The notes under the pieces are model-generated. The model did no database searches. It was not told the DNA's origin and was given only the letters and a program-made list of their open reading frames with translations. From NCBI GenBank assembly GCA_947649575.1, contig CANSRZ010000001.1, positions 124,001 through 188,000 on the forward strand: a stretch of DNA of 64,000 nucleotides. Direction: 5' to 3'. Position numbers and translations under genes: made by a program. The DNA is from an uncultured Clostridia bacterium. Lineage in GTDB: Bacteria; Bacillota; Clostridia; Christensenellales; UBA1242. The first letter of the stretch is position 1. Each line of letters opens with the position of its first letter. Shown piece by piece: positions 22,743 to 32,467 of this stretch.

Positions 22743-22828
22743 ATTAACCTCCATTTTTATATATGAAGCGTTAAATAAAATTGTTAAATTAATTAAATCC
22801 ACTAGTCTATTTTTGTTATGTTAATATA

Positions 22829-22851
22829 ACATACTAGTCTACTTGTAAGAC
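22829..22851. repeat. ACATACTAG motif and ACTAGTCT/AGACTAG inverted pair
   Basis: ACATACTAG at 22829-22837 overlaps ACTAGTCT, with AGACTAG following at about 22848. The site lies about 90 bp upstream of the ferritin-like gene and is related to the TGCATACTAG family. Confidence 0.45.
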
Positions 22852-22876
22852 TAGAATGCATTATATTTCATACTTA

Positions 22877-23080
22877 TTATTCACTTTCTTTATCAAGACA
22901 ATCAACAAACTCAACCTCATCAATTACTCCAAAATCCAGAGCTCGCATTAAATTTTCTTCCCTTTCTATTGCTTCCAACATTAAATTTAAATCGTTGTTT
23001 GTGTTGGCAAAATATTTATTTGCATTGACAATTCTTACTTTCTTGCCATTTTTTACAATATCAGAACTCATTTCTTTCAT
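22877..23080 (-). CDS. Unknown small acidic protein
   Basis: The ATG at 23080 is preferred because AGGAGG lies 7 bp upstream; it gives 67 residues starting MKEMSSDIVKNGKKVRIVNA. The C-terminal half is strongly acidic and helical (EAIEREENLMRALDFG). No motif or membrane segment is found. It sits between the ferritin-like gene and clpX. Confidence 0.5.
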   Translation of the reverse strand: MKEMSSDIVKNGKKVRIVNANKYFANTNNDLNLMLEAIEREENLMRALDFGVIDEVEFVDCLDKESE

Positions 23081-23127
23081 ATATAGCCTCCTAATAAGCA
23101 TTATACATAAAATTAATTTAAAAGTCA

Positions 23128-23155
23128 ATAAAAAAAGATGTTAAACAACATCTTT
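23128..23155 (-). terminator. clpX terminator overlapping its stop codon
   Basis: AAAGATGTT (23134-23142) and AACATCTTT (23147-23155) form the stem; the T tail is the minus strand of 23128-23133. The stem encodes the last residues of ClpX. Confidence 0.75.
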
Positions 23156-24412
23156 CTTTTTTTCTTCATGGATTTCAAGTTTGATTATTTCAGGCTCACT
23201 GTCCTCGGTTTCAATAAACTTATCTGTCACAACAATTCGTTCAATATCCTTTTTGCTTGGCGCTTCATACATAAGTTTGTTCATTTTCTTTTCAAGAATT
23301 GTTCGCAGTCCACGCGCCCCTGTTTTAAGTTCCATGGCCTTTTTAGCAACCGCTTCAACCGCTGATTGAGAAAATTCCAAATTAATCCCATCTATCTCGA
23401 ACATAAGTTGATACTGTTTAACAATAGAATTCTTTGGCTCAATCAAAATCTTTGTAAGCGCTTTTTCGTCAAGGTCATCAAGCCCAACCTGAACAGGCAA
23501 GCGTCCAACAAATTCTGGAATAAGTCCAAATTTTATCAAATCGTTTGGCTGGATATCATGCACAAAATTGATTTTGCTTTTTTCTTGTTCAGTTTTTATT
23601 GGAGCGTTAAAGCCAAGCGTTGTATCATTTTTACGCCCCTCAATAATTTTATCAAGCCCAACAAAAGCTCCGCCACAAATAAATAAAATATTTGTAGTGT
23701 CAATTTGAAGCATTTCCTGATGAGGATGCTTTCTGCCACCTTGTGGAGGAACAGACGCAACTGTGCTTTCCATAATTTTTAAAAGCGCTTGTTGCACGCC
23801 CTCACCTGCAACGTCACGAGTTATTGAAACGTTTTGGGTTTTCTTAGCAATTTTGTCAATTTCATCTATATAAATAATCCCGCGCTGAGCCTTTGCAATA
23901 TCATAATCAGCGTTTTGGATAAGTTTCAACAAAATATTTTCAACGTCATCGCCAACATAGCCTGCTTCTGTCAAAGTTGTTGCGTCAGCTGACGCGAAAG
24001 GAACTTTCAATATTTTTGCAAGCGTTTTTGCAAGTAATGTTTTGCCTGAACCTGTTGGCCCAACCATTAAAATATTACTCTTTTCAAGTTCAATATCATC
24101 GCGCTTATTTTTAACAGTGTAATTATAATTGATACGTTTATAATGATTATACACAGCAACTGCCAAAACTTTTTTAGCTTCATCCTGTCCAACAATATAA
24201 TCATCAAGTTTACCTTTAATCTCTTCTGGCGTAGGAAGTTCAATCGCCTCAAACTCACTTGAAGTTTTAACTTCGTCAACCATGATTTCTTTGCAAATTG
24301 TAACACATTCATCGCAAATAAAAGCATCCCCGCCAGGACTAGCAATCAACTTTTTTGCATCTTTTTGCTTTTTGCCACAAAAAGAACAACTATAACTATC
24401 GTCCTCTCTCAT
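23141..24412 (-). CDS. clpX: ATP-dependent Clp protease ATP-binding subunit ClpX
   Basis: A 423-residue AAA+ unfoldase that feeds substrates to ClpP. The N-terminal zinc domain is [14 protein letters not shown]...CDEC (about 9-37). Walker A is [16 protein letters not shown] at about 117-132, Walker [11 protein letters not shown], and the ClpP-docking IGF-type loop lies near KINFVHD. The C-terminal sensor 2 [10 protein letters not shown] is present. It follows clpP and tig on the same strand, the standard tig-clpP-clpX order. Confidence 0.96.
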   Translation of the reverse strand: MREDDSYSCSFCGKKQKDAKKLIASPGGDAFICDECVTICKEIMVDEVKTSSEFEAIELPTPEEIKGKLDDYIVGQDEAKKVLAVAVYNHYKRINYNYTVKNKRDDIELEKSNILMVGPTGSGKTLLAKTLAKILKVPFASADATTLTEAGYVGDDVENILLKLIQNADYDIAKAQRGIIYIDEIDKIAKKTQNVSITRDVAGEGVQQALLKIMESTVASVPPQGGRKHPHQEMLQIDTTNILFICGGAFVGLDKIIEGRKNDTTLGFNAPIKTEQEKSKINFVHDIQPNDLIKFGLIPEFVGRLPVQVGLDDLDEKALTKILIEPKNSIVKQYQLMFEIDGINLEFSQSAVEAVAKKAMELKTGARGLRTILEKKMNKLMYEAPSKKDIERIVVTDKFIETEDSEPEIIKLEIHEEKKKDVV

Positions 24413-24467
24413 TTAACAACCTCCTTGTTAACTTAGACTAATTTAATATTTCCCTCTTTGTGTAAAA

Positions 24468-25052
24468 TTATTTCTTTCTTGTAACAAAGATGTCATCAAT
24501 CAAGCCATAATCTTTCGCTTCCTGTGCAGACATATAATTATCTCTGTCAGTGTCTTGCTCAACAATCTCAATTGGCTTGCCAGTATTCTCGCTTAAAATC
24601 TTGTTAAGTTTATCTTTAATCTGCAACAAATGCATAGTTCTGATTTTAACATCGCTCGCCTGACCTTGAGCTCCGCCAAGAGGCTGATGAATCATAATTT
24701 CACTGTTCGGAAGAGCAAAACGTTTGCCCTTTGTTCCGCCAGCAAGCAAAAATGCACCCATAGACGCTGCCATGCCTACACAAATCGTTGAGACATCGCA
24801 TTTAATATATTTCATCGTGTCATAAATAGCAAAGCCAGCGGAAACACTTCCGCCAGGGCTGTTGATATAAAGAAATATATCTTTATCTGGATTTTTCCCC
24901 TCTAAATAAAGGAGTTGAGCAATAACAAGATTTGCACTATTATCGTCAACTTCGCCATTCAAAAAAACAATTCTATCCTCTAAAAGTCTTGAATAAATAT
25001 CATATGACCTTTCACTGTTGCCAGTTTGGTCAACAACCATAGGAATTAACAT
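24468..25052 (-). CDS. clpP: ATP-dependent Clp protease proteolytic subunit ClpP
   Basis: The ATG at 25052 is preferred because GGAGG lies 7 bp upstream; it gives 194 residues starting MLIPMVVDQ. The catalytic Ser is in [15 protein letters not shown] (about 97), the His in [15 protein letters not shown] (about 122) and the Asp in the [10 protein letters not shown] region (about 171). It forms the tetradecameric barrel that works with ClpX, encoded just downstream. Confidence 0.96.
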   Translation of the reverse strand: MLIPMVVDQTGNSERSYDIYSRLLEDRIVFLNGEVDDNSANLVIAQLLYLEGKNPDKDIFLYINSPGGSVSAGFAIYDTMKYIKCDVSTICVGMAASMGAFLLAGGTKGKRFALPNSEIMIHQPLGGAQGQASDVKIRTMHLLQIKDKLNKILSENTGKPIEIVEQDTDRDNYMSAQEAKDYGLIDDIFVTRKK

Positions 25053-25121
25053 AAAAGCCTCCACAACAATTATATTTTACACAAACCAAGAAAAATTAAT
25101 TTGTCTAAACTTGGCTTTTGA

Positions 25122-26396
25122 TTATTTATTTTGTTCTTTAATGAAAGAAAGTACTTTTTCCATCAAAGCTTGATTTTGGAAATACATCCAATCTTGTTGA
25201 GATAAGTTGTTTTTAACTTCTTCAACTTTCAGATTATATTGTGATGCATAGTCAGCAAGTTTTGCTTCAATATCTTCATTAGTCGCATTAAGTTTATGCT
25301 CAGAAATAAGTTTTTGAACAACTAAACGAGTTCTAACATTTTTCTTAGCATCCTCTTCTCTTGCCTTTTTGAAATCAGCCATAGTAGTGCCCATGTAGCC
25401 CAAATAATCTTCCAAATTCATGCCTTGATGAGAAAGCCTGTGTTCAAACTCATGAATCATATCATGAACTTCTCTATCAATTAAAGAAGCAGGAATATCA
25501 ACTTCACTCTTTTCAGCTATTTCTTCAAGAAGTGCGCTTTCATATTCAAGCTCAGCGTTCTTTTTAGCATCCCTTTCAAGTTTTTCAGCAAGGTCTTTTT
25601 TATAATCAGCCAAAGTTTCAAACTCAGTTACGTCAGAAATAAACTTGTCTGTAACTTCTGGGAGTTCTTTCTTCTCCACCTTTTTAAGAGTAACCGCAAA
25701 AACAGCAGGCTTACCTTTCAAGTTCTCAGCCTGATAGTTTTCTGGGAAAGTAACATTAACGTCTTTCTGCTGTCCAATTTTCATGCCAACAACTTGATCT
25801 TCAAATCCGTCAATAAAAGTATGAGAGCCAAGTTCAAGTCTATAATCCTCAGCAGTTCCGCCGTCAAATTTAACACCGTCTACACTGCCAGAAAAATCGA
25901 TTGTTGCAAAATCGCCATTTTCAGCTTGTTTGTCAGCCTCAACAAAGCGAGCATGAGCGTTTCTCAAATTTTCAATAACGTCATTGATTTGTTTCTCTTC
26001 AACCTTAACAGTTTTTGGCTTTGCTTTTAAACCTTTAAGAGCAGCAAGTTTAACTTCTGGCATAAGGTCAAAAACAAGAGTAACATCAAGCCCACCCTCA
26101 TCAGTGAAAGAATTTTCAGTCACATTAGGATAGCCAGCTGGTCTAACTTCCATGTGTTCTTCCAAAAACTTAGCGTATTCATTTGAAACAGATTCTTCAA
26201 AAGCATCGTCCAAAAAGATTGTATCGCCATAAACTTGTTCAATAACGCGACGAGGTGCTTTGCCAGGTCGAAAACCTTGAACCTTATATTTGCCTTTGTT
26301 TTTTTCATAAGAATTTTGAACAGCATTATCAAAATCCTGTTTGGAAATTTTAACTTTTAAAACTCCCTGTTTGTCATTTTTTTCGTAAGTATACAT
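25122..26396 (-). CDS. tig: Trigger factor
   Basis: A 424-residue ribosome-bound chaperone and prolyl isomerase. The N-terminal ribosome-binding domain has the signature FRPGKAPRRVIEQVYG (about 42-57). The FKBP-like domain lies at about 155-245 (NGDFATIDFSGSVDG). The helical C-terminal domain runs to the end. It has its own promoter and precedes clpP and clpX. Confidence 0.95.
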   Translation of the reverse strand: MYTYEKNDKQGVLKVKISKQDFDNAVQNSYEKNKGKYKVQGFRPGKAPRRVIEQVYGDTIFLDDAFEESVSNEYAKFLEEHMEVRPAGYPNVTENSFTDEGGLDVTLVFDLMPEVKLAALKGLKAKPKTVKVEEKQINDVIENLRNAHARFVEADKQAENGDFATIDFSGSVDGVKFDGGTAEDYRLELGSHTFIDGFEDQVVGMKIGQQKDVNVTFPENYQAENLKGKPAVFAVTLKKVEKKELPEVTDKFISDVTEFETLADYKKDLAEKLERDAKKNAELEYESALLEEIAEKSEVDIPASLIDREVHDMIHEFEHRLSHQGMNLEDYLGYMGTTMADFKKAREEDAKKNVRTRLVVQKLISEHKLNATNEDIEAKLADYASQYNLKVEEVKNNLSQQDWMYFQNQALMEKVLSFIKEQNK

Positions 26397-26417
26397 AATT
26401 TTCTCCTTTTTCTACGA

Positions 26418-26446
26418 AAGTATAGCACAATTAAGAAAATTAAACA
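26418..26446 (-). promoter_or_regulatory. Promoter of the tig-clpP-clpX region
   Basis: On the minus strand TTGTTT and TATACT are 17 bp apart, followed by AAGGAG and the ATG at 26396. Confidence 0.6.
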
Positions 26447-26459
26447 AGTGAATTTGGAA

Positions 26460-26499
26460 TAAAAAAGTTGTTTTGACGGAATATTTTGTCGAAACAACT
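26460..26499 (-). terminator. Terminator of the 26527 gene
   Basis: AGTTGTTTTGAC (26466-26477) pairs with GTCGAAACAACT (26488-26499); on the minus strand six T follow. Confidence 0.8.
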
Positions 26500-26526
26500 C
26501 GCAATCTGAATGTATTTGTAAGATTT

Positions 26527-26895
26527 TTAAATAAAGATAAGAAACATTGCAATAAAAAGTCCTACTGCAAACATAATTTTCAGCCAATCAATTGTTTTTT
26601 CTTTAAGAAGCGTGCGCTTAAACTTCTTATAATAAATTTTATCATGTTGTTTTATAATGTCAAGAGTTAATGCCGTTGTATTCACTAAAACTGCACAATA
26701 AAGTTTATAGCGTTCTTCCAAATTTTCTCTTTGATAATACACAAAATAGTCTATCAGCCAAATGACAGCCCACATCAATGAAAGCAGCGCTCCGCAAGAT
26801 AGCGCAAAGTAAGAAAAACCTGTCCACACAGATTGCAGACATCCAAACAAGATTGTTAAAGCGCCAAGCACAGCAGAAATAATATACTTAATCAT
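26527..26895 (-). CDS. Membrane protein of unknown function
   Basis: A 122-residue protein with hydrophobic segments at about 4-25, 29-51 and 101-122. A charged stretch (YYQRENLEERYKLY) separates the first pair from the third segment. It starts 9 bp after the neighbouring small membrane gene at 26905 and the two probably form an operon. No family is recognised. Confidence 0.6.
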   Translation of the reverse strand: MIKYIISAVLGALTILFGCLQSVWTGFSYFALSCGALLSLMWAVIWLIDYFVYYQRENLEERYKLYCAVLVNTTALTLDIIKQHDKIYYKKFKRTLLKEKTIDWLKIMFAVGLFIAMFLIFI

Positions 26896-26904
26896 TTTAT
26901 CCTT

Positions 26905-27186
26905 TTATACAATTTTAACCAGTCCAAGAATATAGAACACAACAATAACCACAACAAAGATTATATACAAAACAAGCCAAGCTTTATGCGTTTTGCCTTT
27001 TACATAAAACCCTGCAAGAGCAATTGCAAGAATATAGGCAACTGCATCACCAATCGTTTTAAAAATGTTATAAATAATTGTTGTACCTTGAAAACATACA
27101 GCAAAAATAAGAGCAATTGCTATGCAAGCAATTCCAAAAAAAGCACAACATTCAAGCACTTTATTTAAAGGTGCTTTTTCATTCAT
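26905..27186 (-). CDS. Small membrane protein of unknown function
   Basis: A 93-residue protein with a GGAGG site before ATG and three hydrophobic segments (about 12-33, 39-60 and 68-92). The loop KGKTHKAW is basic and probably cytosolic. It is paired with the 26527 gene. Confidence 0.6.
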   Translation of the reverse strand: MNEKAPLNKVLECCAFFGIACIAIALIFAVCFQGTTIIYNIFKTIGDAVAYILAIALAGFYVKGKTHKAWLVLYIIFVVVIVVFYILGLVKIV

Positions 27187-27206
27187 AAATAACCTCCATA
27201 AAATCG

Positions 27207-27250
27207 CTATAACCCTTTATTTTAAAGCAAAACTCTCCTCCCCCGATTTT
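27207..27250. repeat. Short dispersed repeat with CTCTCCTCCCCCG
   Basis: CCCTTTATTTTAAAG is followed by CAAAACTCTCCTCCCCCG. A close copy lies at 39216-39250 and the hairpin part also at 11423-11452. On the minus strand it reads GGGGGAGGAGAG upstream of the 26905 gene. Confidence 0.5.
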
Positions 27251-27276
27251 ATAAAATCAGAAAAGATTTTTTTGAA

Positions 27277-28302
<1,026 letters not shown>

Positions 28303-28308
28303 TTATAT

Positions 28309-29085
28309 TCAATTATTCCCAATTTCTTCTGCGTCAGCAAAATTTCTTTGCCCCGCCTGCAAGTTGAAAAACAACATGCATAAAATTAAGAACATTCCCG
28401 CCAAGCCAACAAAATCAATACAGAAAAGCAACATTCCAATCAAGAAAGTTACCTTGCCGAGCAATGCCACAAGAATCGTTATTGTTACAGGCACTATCAC
28501 GCTTAATATTGCAGAAACAATCATTTTGATATTGCCTTTTTTGTTGTTCTCCATTTTTACGCTTGGTCTTTCTGCAATAACAGTTGCTTGTTCCACTCCT
28601 CGCCAGCGGTCGACTCGAGTGCTATATGAAAGACTGCTCACGTTTGCAAGAACTTCACCCATGCTTTCATCAAAAGCTATAAGCGAGATATCTCCGTCAA
28701 AAAATTTAACTCCAAACATTGCCTTTATCAACGCGCCAATCCATTTTTTAAATAATGCGGCAACTTTATTTTTATGCTTCTTCTCAAAGTAAACAACCTG
28801 CGCGTCACTTGCAATCAAACTATCAAACTCTTTTTTAGTAAAAGCTCGCCTGCAAATCACAACTTTGCCCTCCGTGAGATAAGTTTTCATAGCGTTGATA
28901 ATTTCTTCTTTTTGGCTTCCATCTCTAAACACTTTAACAACGGCAGTTTTTGGCAAATCCAAGTTGTTTTCCAAACTTTCTACAACTCCGACCAAAATCG
29001 AAACATCCTCTTTATTCGCAATGCTTGCAATAGATTTTGAATACTCTTGCGCGTTGTCAATTATTGGAATGACAACATTTATCAT
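28309..29085 (-). CDS. Degenerate GT2-like membrane protein
   Basis: A 258-residue protein. The first 160 residues resemble the fold of a GT2 glycosyltransferase (INVVIPIIDNAQEYSKSIAS at the start, FGVKFFDGDISLIAFD at about 124-139), but the usual DxD motif is not evident. Two membrane helices follow (about 188-211 and 214-240), as in GtrB/DPM1-like enzymes. It may be a catalytically altered prenyl-phosphate glycosyltransferase. It sits downstream of rpiB and upstream of gap. Confidence 0.45.
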   Translation of the reverse strand: MINVVIPIIDNAQEYSKSIASIANKEDVSILVGVVESLENNLDLPKTAVVKVFRDGSQKEEIINAMKTYLTEGKVVICRRAFTKKEFDSLIASDAQVVYFEKKHKNKVAALFKKWIGALIKAMFGVKFFDGDISLIAFDESMGEVLANVSSLSYSTRVDRWRGVEQATVIAERPSVKMENNKKGNIKMIVSAILSVIVPVTITILVALLGKVTFLIGMLLFCIDFVGLAGMFLILCMLFFNLQAGQRNFADAEEIGNN

Positions 29086-29096
29086 AAGTTTCCTCC

Positions 29097-29516
29097 TTAC
29101 AGTTTTTTGATACGTCTAGCATGACGTCCGCCCTCAAACTCTGTGGTCAAAAACACTTTAACCATTGCGATAGCTTTTCGCGGTTTTGTTGAACGCCCTG
29201 CAAGCACTAACACATTTGCATCGTTGTGCCTGCGTGCAAGCGAGGCTGTAGCAACTGAATTACAAAGCGCCGCTCTGATTTTTGGATTACGATTTGCAGC
29301 CATGCTCATGCCAATGCCAGAGCCACATATAAAAATGCCAACATTTCTTTCATCCTCCAAAACCTTAGCACAGCCAGCTTTTGCAAAATCAGGATAATCC
29401 ACCCCCTCTTTGCTGTGACAGCCAACGTCGATTGTGATAATATTTTCTTTATTAAAAAACTTTTTTAGTTCTTCTTTAAGCATATAACCTGCATGGTCGC
29501 TTGCCATAATAATCAT
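29097..29516 (-). CDS. rpiB: Ribose-5-phosphate isomerase B
   Basis: The ATG at 29516 is preferred because AAGGAG lies 6 bp upstream; it gives 139 residues. The start MIIMASDHAGYMLKEEL is the family signature, GICGSGIGMSMAAN-like sequence (FICGSGIGMSMAANR) holds the catalytic Cys, and the C-terminal GGRHARRIKKL is typical. It interconverts ribose-5-P and ribulose-5-P. The neighbour upstream is a YwlE-like phosphatase, as in Bacillus ywlE-ywlF. Confidence 0.93.
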   Translation of the reverse strand: MIIMASDHAGYMLKEELKKFFNKENIITIDVGCHSKEGVDYPDFAKAGCAKVLEDERNVGIFICGSGIGMSMAANRNPKIRAALCNSVATASLARRHNDANVLVLAGRSTKPRKAIAMVKVFLTTEFEGGRHARRIKKL

Positions 29517-29527
29517 AATATTCTCCT

Positions 29528-29953
29528 TTATTTTCTCCACCCAATAATTTTATTGAGCAAAATTTTCACACCCTCATCAAGCTGTTTTGCGCAAGACAGA
29601 TAAACTTCTTCGCTTTGACCATAAGGGTCTAACACATCATATCCAATCAGTTCTTTAAAAGAAATAACTTTATCGCTTTTTACATAACTTCTATGATTTT
29701 CCGTCATGACAACGTAAATAGTTTTTGGGTCAATCTTGCCAAGTTTAACCGATTTTCTGTTAGACGCCAATGCTCCCATTTTTTTTAAAGTCAGCTTAGC
29801 ATTTTCTGCAATATTTTCACCCGTTGCTTTAACGCCTTTTGAGCAAACATTGATATCTTTTATTCCCAAACCTTTCAACTGTTTTTTCATAAGCCTTTCA
29901 GCCATGATAGATCTGCAAGTGTTGCCAGTGCAAACAAAACAAATTTTTATCAT
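29528..29953 (-). CDS. Low-molecular-weight phosphatase, YwlE-like
   Basis: A 141-residue phosphatase with the P-loop FVCTGNTCRSIMAERL at residues 6-21 (Cys nucleophile, CX5R) and the general acid in DPYGQSEEVY (about 112). The Thr in CTGNTCRS is the residue that in Bacillus YwlE favours phosphoarginine over phosphotyrosine. Together with the rpiB neighbour this supports a protein-arginine phosphatase, though no McsB kinase is in the window. Confidence 0.85.
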   Translation of the reverse strand: MIKICFVCTGNTCRSIMAERLMKKQLKGLGIKDINVCSKGVKATGENIAENAKLTLKKMGALASNRKSVKLGKIDPKTIYVVMTENHRSYVKSDKVISFKELIGYDVLDPYGQSEEVYLSCAKQLDEGVKILLNKIIGWRK

Positions 29954-29965
29954 AATTCACCTGCT

Positions 29966-30307
29966 TTATTTTTTAGATTTCTTAGGCTTCGCAATTTGGA
30001 CTTTTTGATTTTGATAAAGTTTGTCAAGATTATATTTCTCGCGTTTAGCAGGAATAAATGTATGGAGCAAAATTCTGTCCAGATCAAAAATAATCCATTC
30101 ACCACGATTATAACCCTCGGGATAATCTGTCAAACTTCTTTTTTTGATAACCTCGTCAGCAAAAAGTTTGTTTTCAATAGTGGTTGCAAAATCAGCCAAA
30201 ACAATATAATCTTGCTCGCATTTAGCATTTCTGACATCAAAAAACGCCAAGTTTTTAGCTTTATATTTTTCAAGATAGTCTAAAAGTTTTTCAAGCATTC
30301 CCTCCAC
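29966..30307 (-). CDS. rsfS: Ribosomal silencing factor RsfS
   Basis: A 113-residue member of the RsfS/Iojap family, which binds ribosomal protein uL14 and blocks subunit joining. Family sequence includes YIVLADFATTIENKLFADEV and YNRGEWIIFDLDRILLHTF. A GTG start at 30307 is used because AAGGAG is 6 bp upstream; an ATG follows three codons later. The C-terminal KPKKSKK is an extra basic tail. Confidence 0.92.
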   Translation of the reverse strand: MEGMLEKLLDYLEKYKAKNLAFFDVRNAKCEQDYIVLADFATTIENKLFADEVIKKRSLTDYPEGYNRGEWIIFDLDRILLHTFIPAKREKYNLDKLYQNQKVQIAKPKKSKK

Positions 30308-30337
30308 AATTTTCTCCTTTTATAATCAGTTATAAAA

Positions 30338-30366
30338 ATAATATAATAATAAAATATTTTTGTCAA
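30338..30366 (-). promoter_or_regulatory. Promoter of the rsfS operon
   Basis: TTGACA (30366-30361), 17 bp and TATTAT (30343-30338) on the minus strand. It is back to back with the promoter of the 30408 gene. Confidence 0.65.
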
Positions 30367-30371
30367 ATTAT

Positions 30372-30401
30372 TTGATTATAAAACTTAAATTTGTCAATAA
30401 T
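30372..30401 (+). promoter_or_regulatory. Promoter giving a leaderless transcript for the 30408 gene
   Basis: TTGATT (30372-30377) and AATAAT (30396-30401) are 18 bp apart, with the ATG 6 bp further on and no ribosome site. Confidence 0.5.
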
Positions 30402-30407
30402 TTTGCT

Positions 30408-31217
30408 ATGAAATATGTAAGTTTAATTCTTTCAAGCATTTTGCGAATATTTTTAATATTCTTCTTAACTTTTATCTGGACAAGATATTTTTTAAAAGAA
30501 CTTTGGCTAAGCCTTTTTATATCAGCAGTTGTAACAATCGTTTTGGATGTTTCAATTAGGTTTTTATTGAGAAAAAAATCAAATAAAAACAATTTGAAGC
30601 TTAAAGAAAAAGAGGAAGCCGAAAATATGTTTTTATCGCTCGCTACATCGGCTAACTATCTGACTTTTTTCCATGAACTTGCAAAGAAAGAAAATCCTAG
30701 CGCCGAAAAGAAAGACAAATATATTTTGTTAAAAAACAGTGACCGCACAGTTTTGTTATATCCGTTTATGTCTATGAATGAACTAAGCAAAGATGACATC
30801 GCAAAAATTTTGATATCCTCTCAAAAACAAAAAGCGAACAAGTTAGTCATCGTATGTGGCGAACTTGCCAAAGACACTTTTGCTTTTTCAAAAAGTCTAG
30901 GCAAAGAGATTTTGCTTTTAGACAAGTTTTCAGCATATTCAGAACTATATAAATTTTATGGATTCTTCCCAGAAATCTCGCTAACTTATCAAAAGAACAA
31001 AAAACTAGCCCTCAAAGAGCTGTTTGCTTTTTCATTTAATAAGTCGCGCACGAAAGGATATTTTTTGTCAGCTATAATCCTTTTCATTTCCACCCTTTTT
31101 ATCCGCATGAACATATACTACTGCATAATGGCGTCGCTCTTGATTGTGTTCGCCTTAATCTCATATTTCAATCCATATTTCAATGTTAAGCAAAATAAAG
31201 TTGTTCTGAGAAACTAA
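30408..31217 (+). CDS. Membrane protein of unknown function
   Basis: The ATG at 30408 gives 269 residues. Two hydrophobic helices (about 5-24 and 30-51) precede a soluble domain (about 60-215) with a strand-rich core KLVIVCGELAKDTFAF near 143-158. Two more helices lie near the C-terminus (about 222-260). The soluble part could be a nuclease-like alpha/beta fold, but no catalytic motif is clear. It is divergent from rsfS. Confidence 0.6.
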   Translation: MKYVSLILSSILRIFLIFFLTFIWTRYFLKELWLSLFISAVVTIVLDVSIRFLLRKKSNKNNLKLKEKEEAENMFLSLATSANYLTFFHELAKKENPSAEKKDKYILLKNSDRTVLLYPFMSMNELSKDDIAKILISSQKQKANKLVIVCGELAKDTFAFSKSLGKEILLLDKFSAYSELYKFYGFFPEISLTYQKNKKLALKELFAFSFNKSRTKGYFLSAIILFISTLFIRMNIYYCIMASLLIVFALISYFNPYFNVKQNKVVLRN

Positions 31218-31236
31218 TTTTTTTTCAATCTCCCTC

Positions 31237-31264
31237 TTGACAAATAATAAAAATGTGATATAAT
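31237..31264 (+). promoter_or_regulatory. Promoter of the 31295 gene
   Basis: TTGACA (31237-31242), 16 bp and TATAAT (31259-31264), followed by AAGGAAG and ATG. Confidence 0.7.
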
Positions 31265-31294
31265 AATCCTATATAAAAAAGGAAGAATTAAATC

Positions 31295-31834
31295 ATGGCA
31301 AAACAAAAGAAAACTTTCACCGCGAACGATTATTATAATGATAGTCGAGCCAAAGAGGATTTAAACAAAGATTTGAGAGAAATGCTTGATAAAACTGAAA
31401 ATAGGGATATAAAAATTGCAGAAAAAGCACTTCTTTGCGACAAAATGCAAGAACTTAAAATTTCTGAAATAAAAAGCGGTATGTTAAAAAAAGAAATAAA
31501 AGGTTATAAATTAAGCAAAGTATCGAGAGTATTAAAATCAATTACTACTGCAATTTGGAATTTTGGAGCAGGTCTAGCAACAGCATTTTCTATCGACAAC
31601 TTTGTAAACGGCGATATAACAAAGGCTGGTATGTTTTTAACAATATCAATAGCATCTCTAGCAGTAGGCGGATTTATGCACGCTGCAAATAACGACAGCT
31701 ATGCGGCTAAAGCTGAAAAGGATGCTGAAAACCAAAATAAAGCTGAGAATCTTTTATATGAAAAAACACAAGAACAAGAAATACTTCAAAAAGAAATTGC
31801 TTATCTTGAAGCTTCAACAAGAGAATTGCCATAA
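31295..31834 (+). CDS. Unknown membrane-anchored coiled-coil protein
   Basis: A 179-residue protein starting MAKQKKTFTANDYYNDSRAK. The N-terminal 75 residues are charged and helical. Two hydrophobic segments (about 86-105 and 111-130) form a hairpin, and a C-terminal coiled coil follows (about 138-175). Both ends should be cytosolic. It resembles the 2399 gene in layout (MAK start, helical hairpin, charged ends) but not closely in sequence. No family is recognised. Confidence 0.6.
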   Translation: MAKQKKTFTANDYYNDSRAKEDLNKDLREMLDKTENRDIKIAEKALLCDKMQELKISEIKSGMLKKEIKGYKLSKVSRVLKSITTAIWNFGAGLATAFSIDNFVNGDITKAGMFLTISIASLAVGGFMHAANNDSYAAKAEKDAENQNKAENLLYEKTQEQEILQKEIAYLEASTRELP

Positions 31835-31858
31835 AATTTTATTGGAAAGCATAATAAA

Positions 31859-31904
31859 AACACCTAACTTAAATTTTCAAAAATTTAAGTTAGGTGTTTA
31901 TTTA
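31859..31904 (+). terminator. Strong terminator between the convergent 31295 gene and yhbY
   Basis: A perfect 18-bp stem (31859-31876 with 31881-31898), loop TCAA, then TATTTATATTT. Confidence 0.85.
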
Positions 31905-31943
31905 TATTTCTTTTGGTTACTTTTCTTATCAAGAAAAGTAACA
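31902..31943. repeat. Palindromic tract TTACTTTTCTT/AAGAAAAGTAA
   Basis: A member of the pyrimidine-purine palindrome family that also lies at 32263, 33759, 57067, 60697, 60970 and 62434. It lies just before the yhbY stop codon. Confidence 0.6.
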
Positions 31944-31949
31944 TAGATT

Positions 31950-32246
31950 TCAAATCAATTCAATATGCTTAAAGCCTTTTTTGGATGATACGCGATAAAT
32001 GATAACCATTGAGCCTATCACTTGTACTGGTTCGGCTGATAATTTTTCACAAAGCGTATCACAAACTTCACGTGCCCTGATTGGACAAGATGGCAAAACC
32101 TTGATTTTGATAAGTTCGCGCGCTTCAAGCAAAGCCACGATTGCGTCAAAAGAGTTATCGCCAAGTCCCTCTTTGCCAATTTGCATAACTGGCTCTAACG
32201 CATTGCCAAGTCCTCTAAGTTGCGCTCTTTGTTTTGTTGTAATCAT
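31950..32246 (-). CDS. yhbY: CRS1-YhbY domain RNA-binding protein
   Basis: The ATG at 32246 follows AAAGGTG and gives 98 residues. [20 protein letters not shown] and [15 protein letters not shown] are typical of YhbY, with the GxxG-like RNA-binding loop. YhbY associates with pre-50S subunits. It lies downstream of obg, a common pairing in ribosome assembly. Confidence 0.9.
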   Translation of the reverse strand: MITTKQRAQLRGLGNALEPVMQIGKEGLGDNSFDAIVALLEARELIKIKVLPSCPIRAREVCDTLCEKLSAEPVQVIGSMVIIYRVSSKKGFKHIELI

Positions 32247-32262
32247 TATATTCACCTTTTAA

Positions 32263-32351
32263 TCTTCTTTTCTTTAAAAGAAAAGAAGCAAAAGAAAACT
32301 AATTTTATAGAGCCTTGCCAGCACTTCGTGTTATCTGCAGCTCTATAAAAT
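32263..32351. repeat. Composite repeat between yhbY and obg
   Basis: The palindromic tract CTTCTTTTCTTTAAAAGAAA (within 32263-32299) is followed by an inverted repeat ATTTTATAGAGC/GCTCTATAAAAT (32302-32313 with 32340-32351) containing a CAC-TTCG-GTG-like tip. A similar arrangement is at 33759-33843. Confidence 0.6.
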
Positions 32352-32467
32352 GACTTTTTACTTATTTTGTTTTAAACTATAGGCTATCATTTCGCTCAAA
32401 ATGATATCAAATTCAACATCTAGTTATTATGCAACACATACAACCCACAAGATATTGTGTTTTTGTT

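Noticed and set aside
27207..27250. Known riboswitch class upstream of the 26905 gene
   Set aside because: The GGGGGAGGAGAG element does not match any conserved core I can recall, so it is listed only as a repeat.
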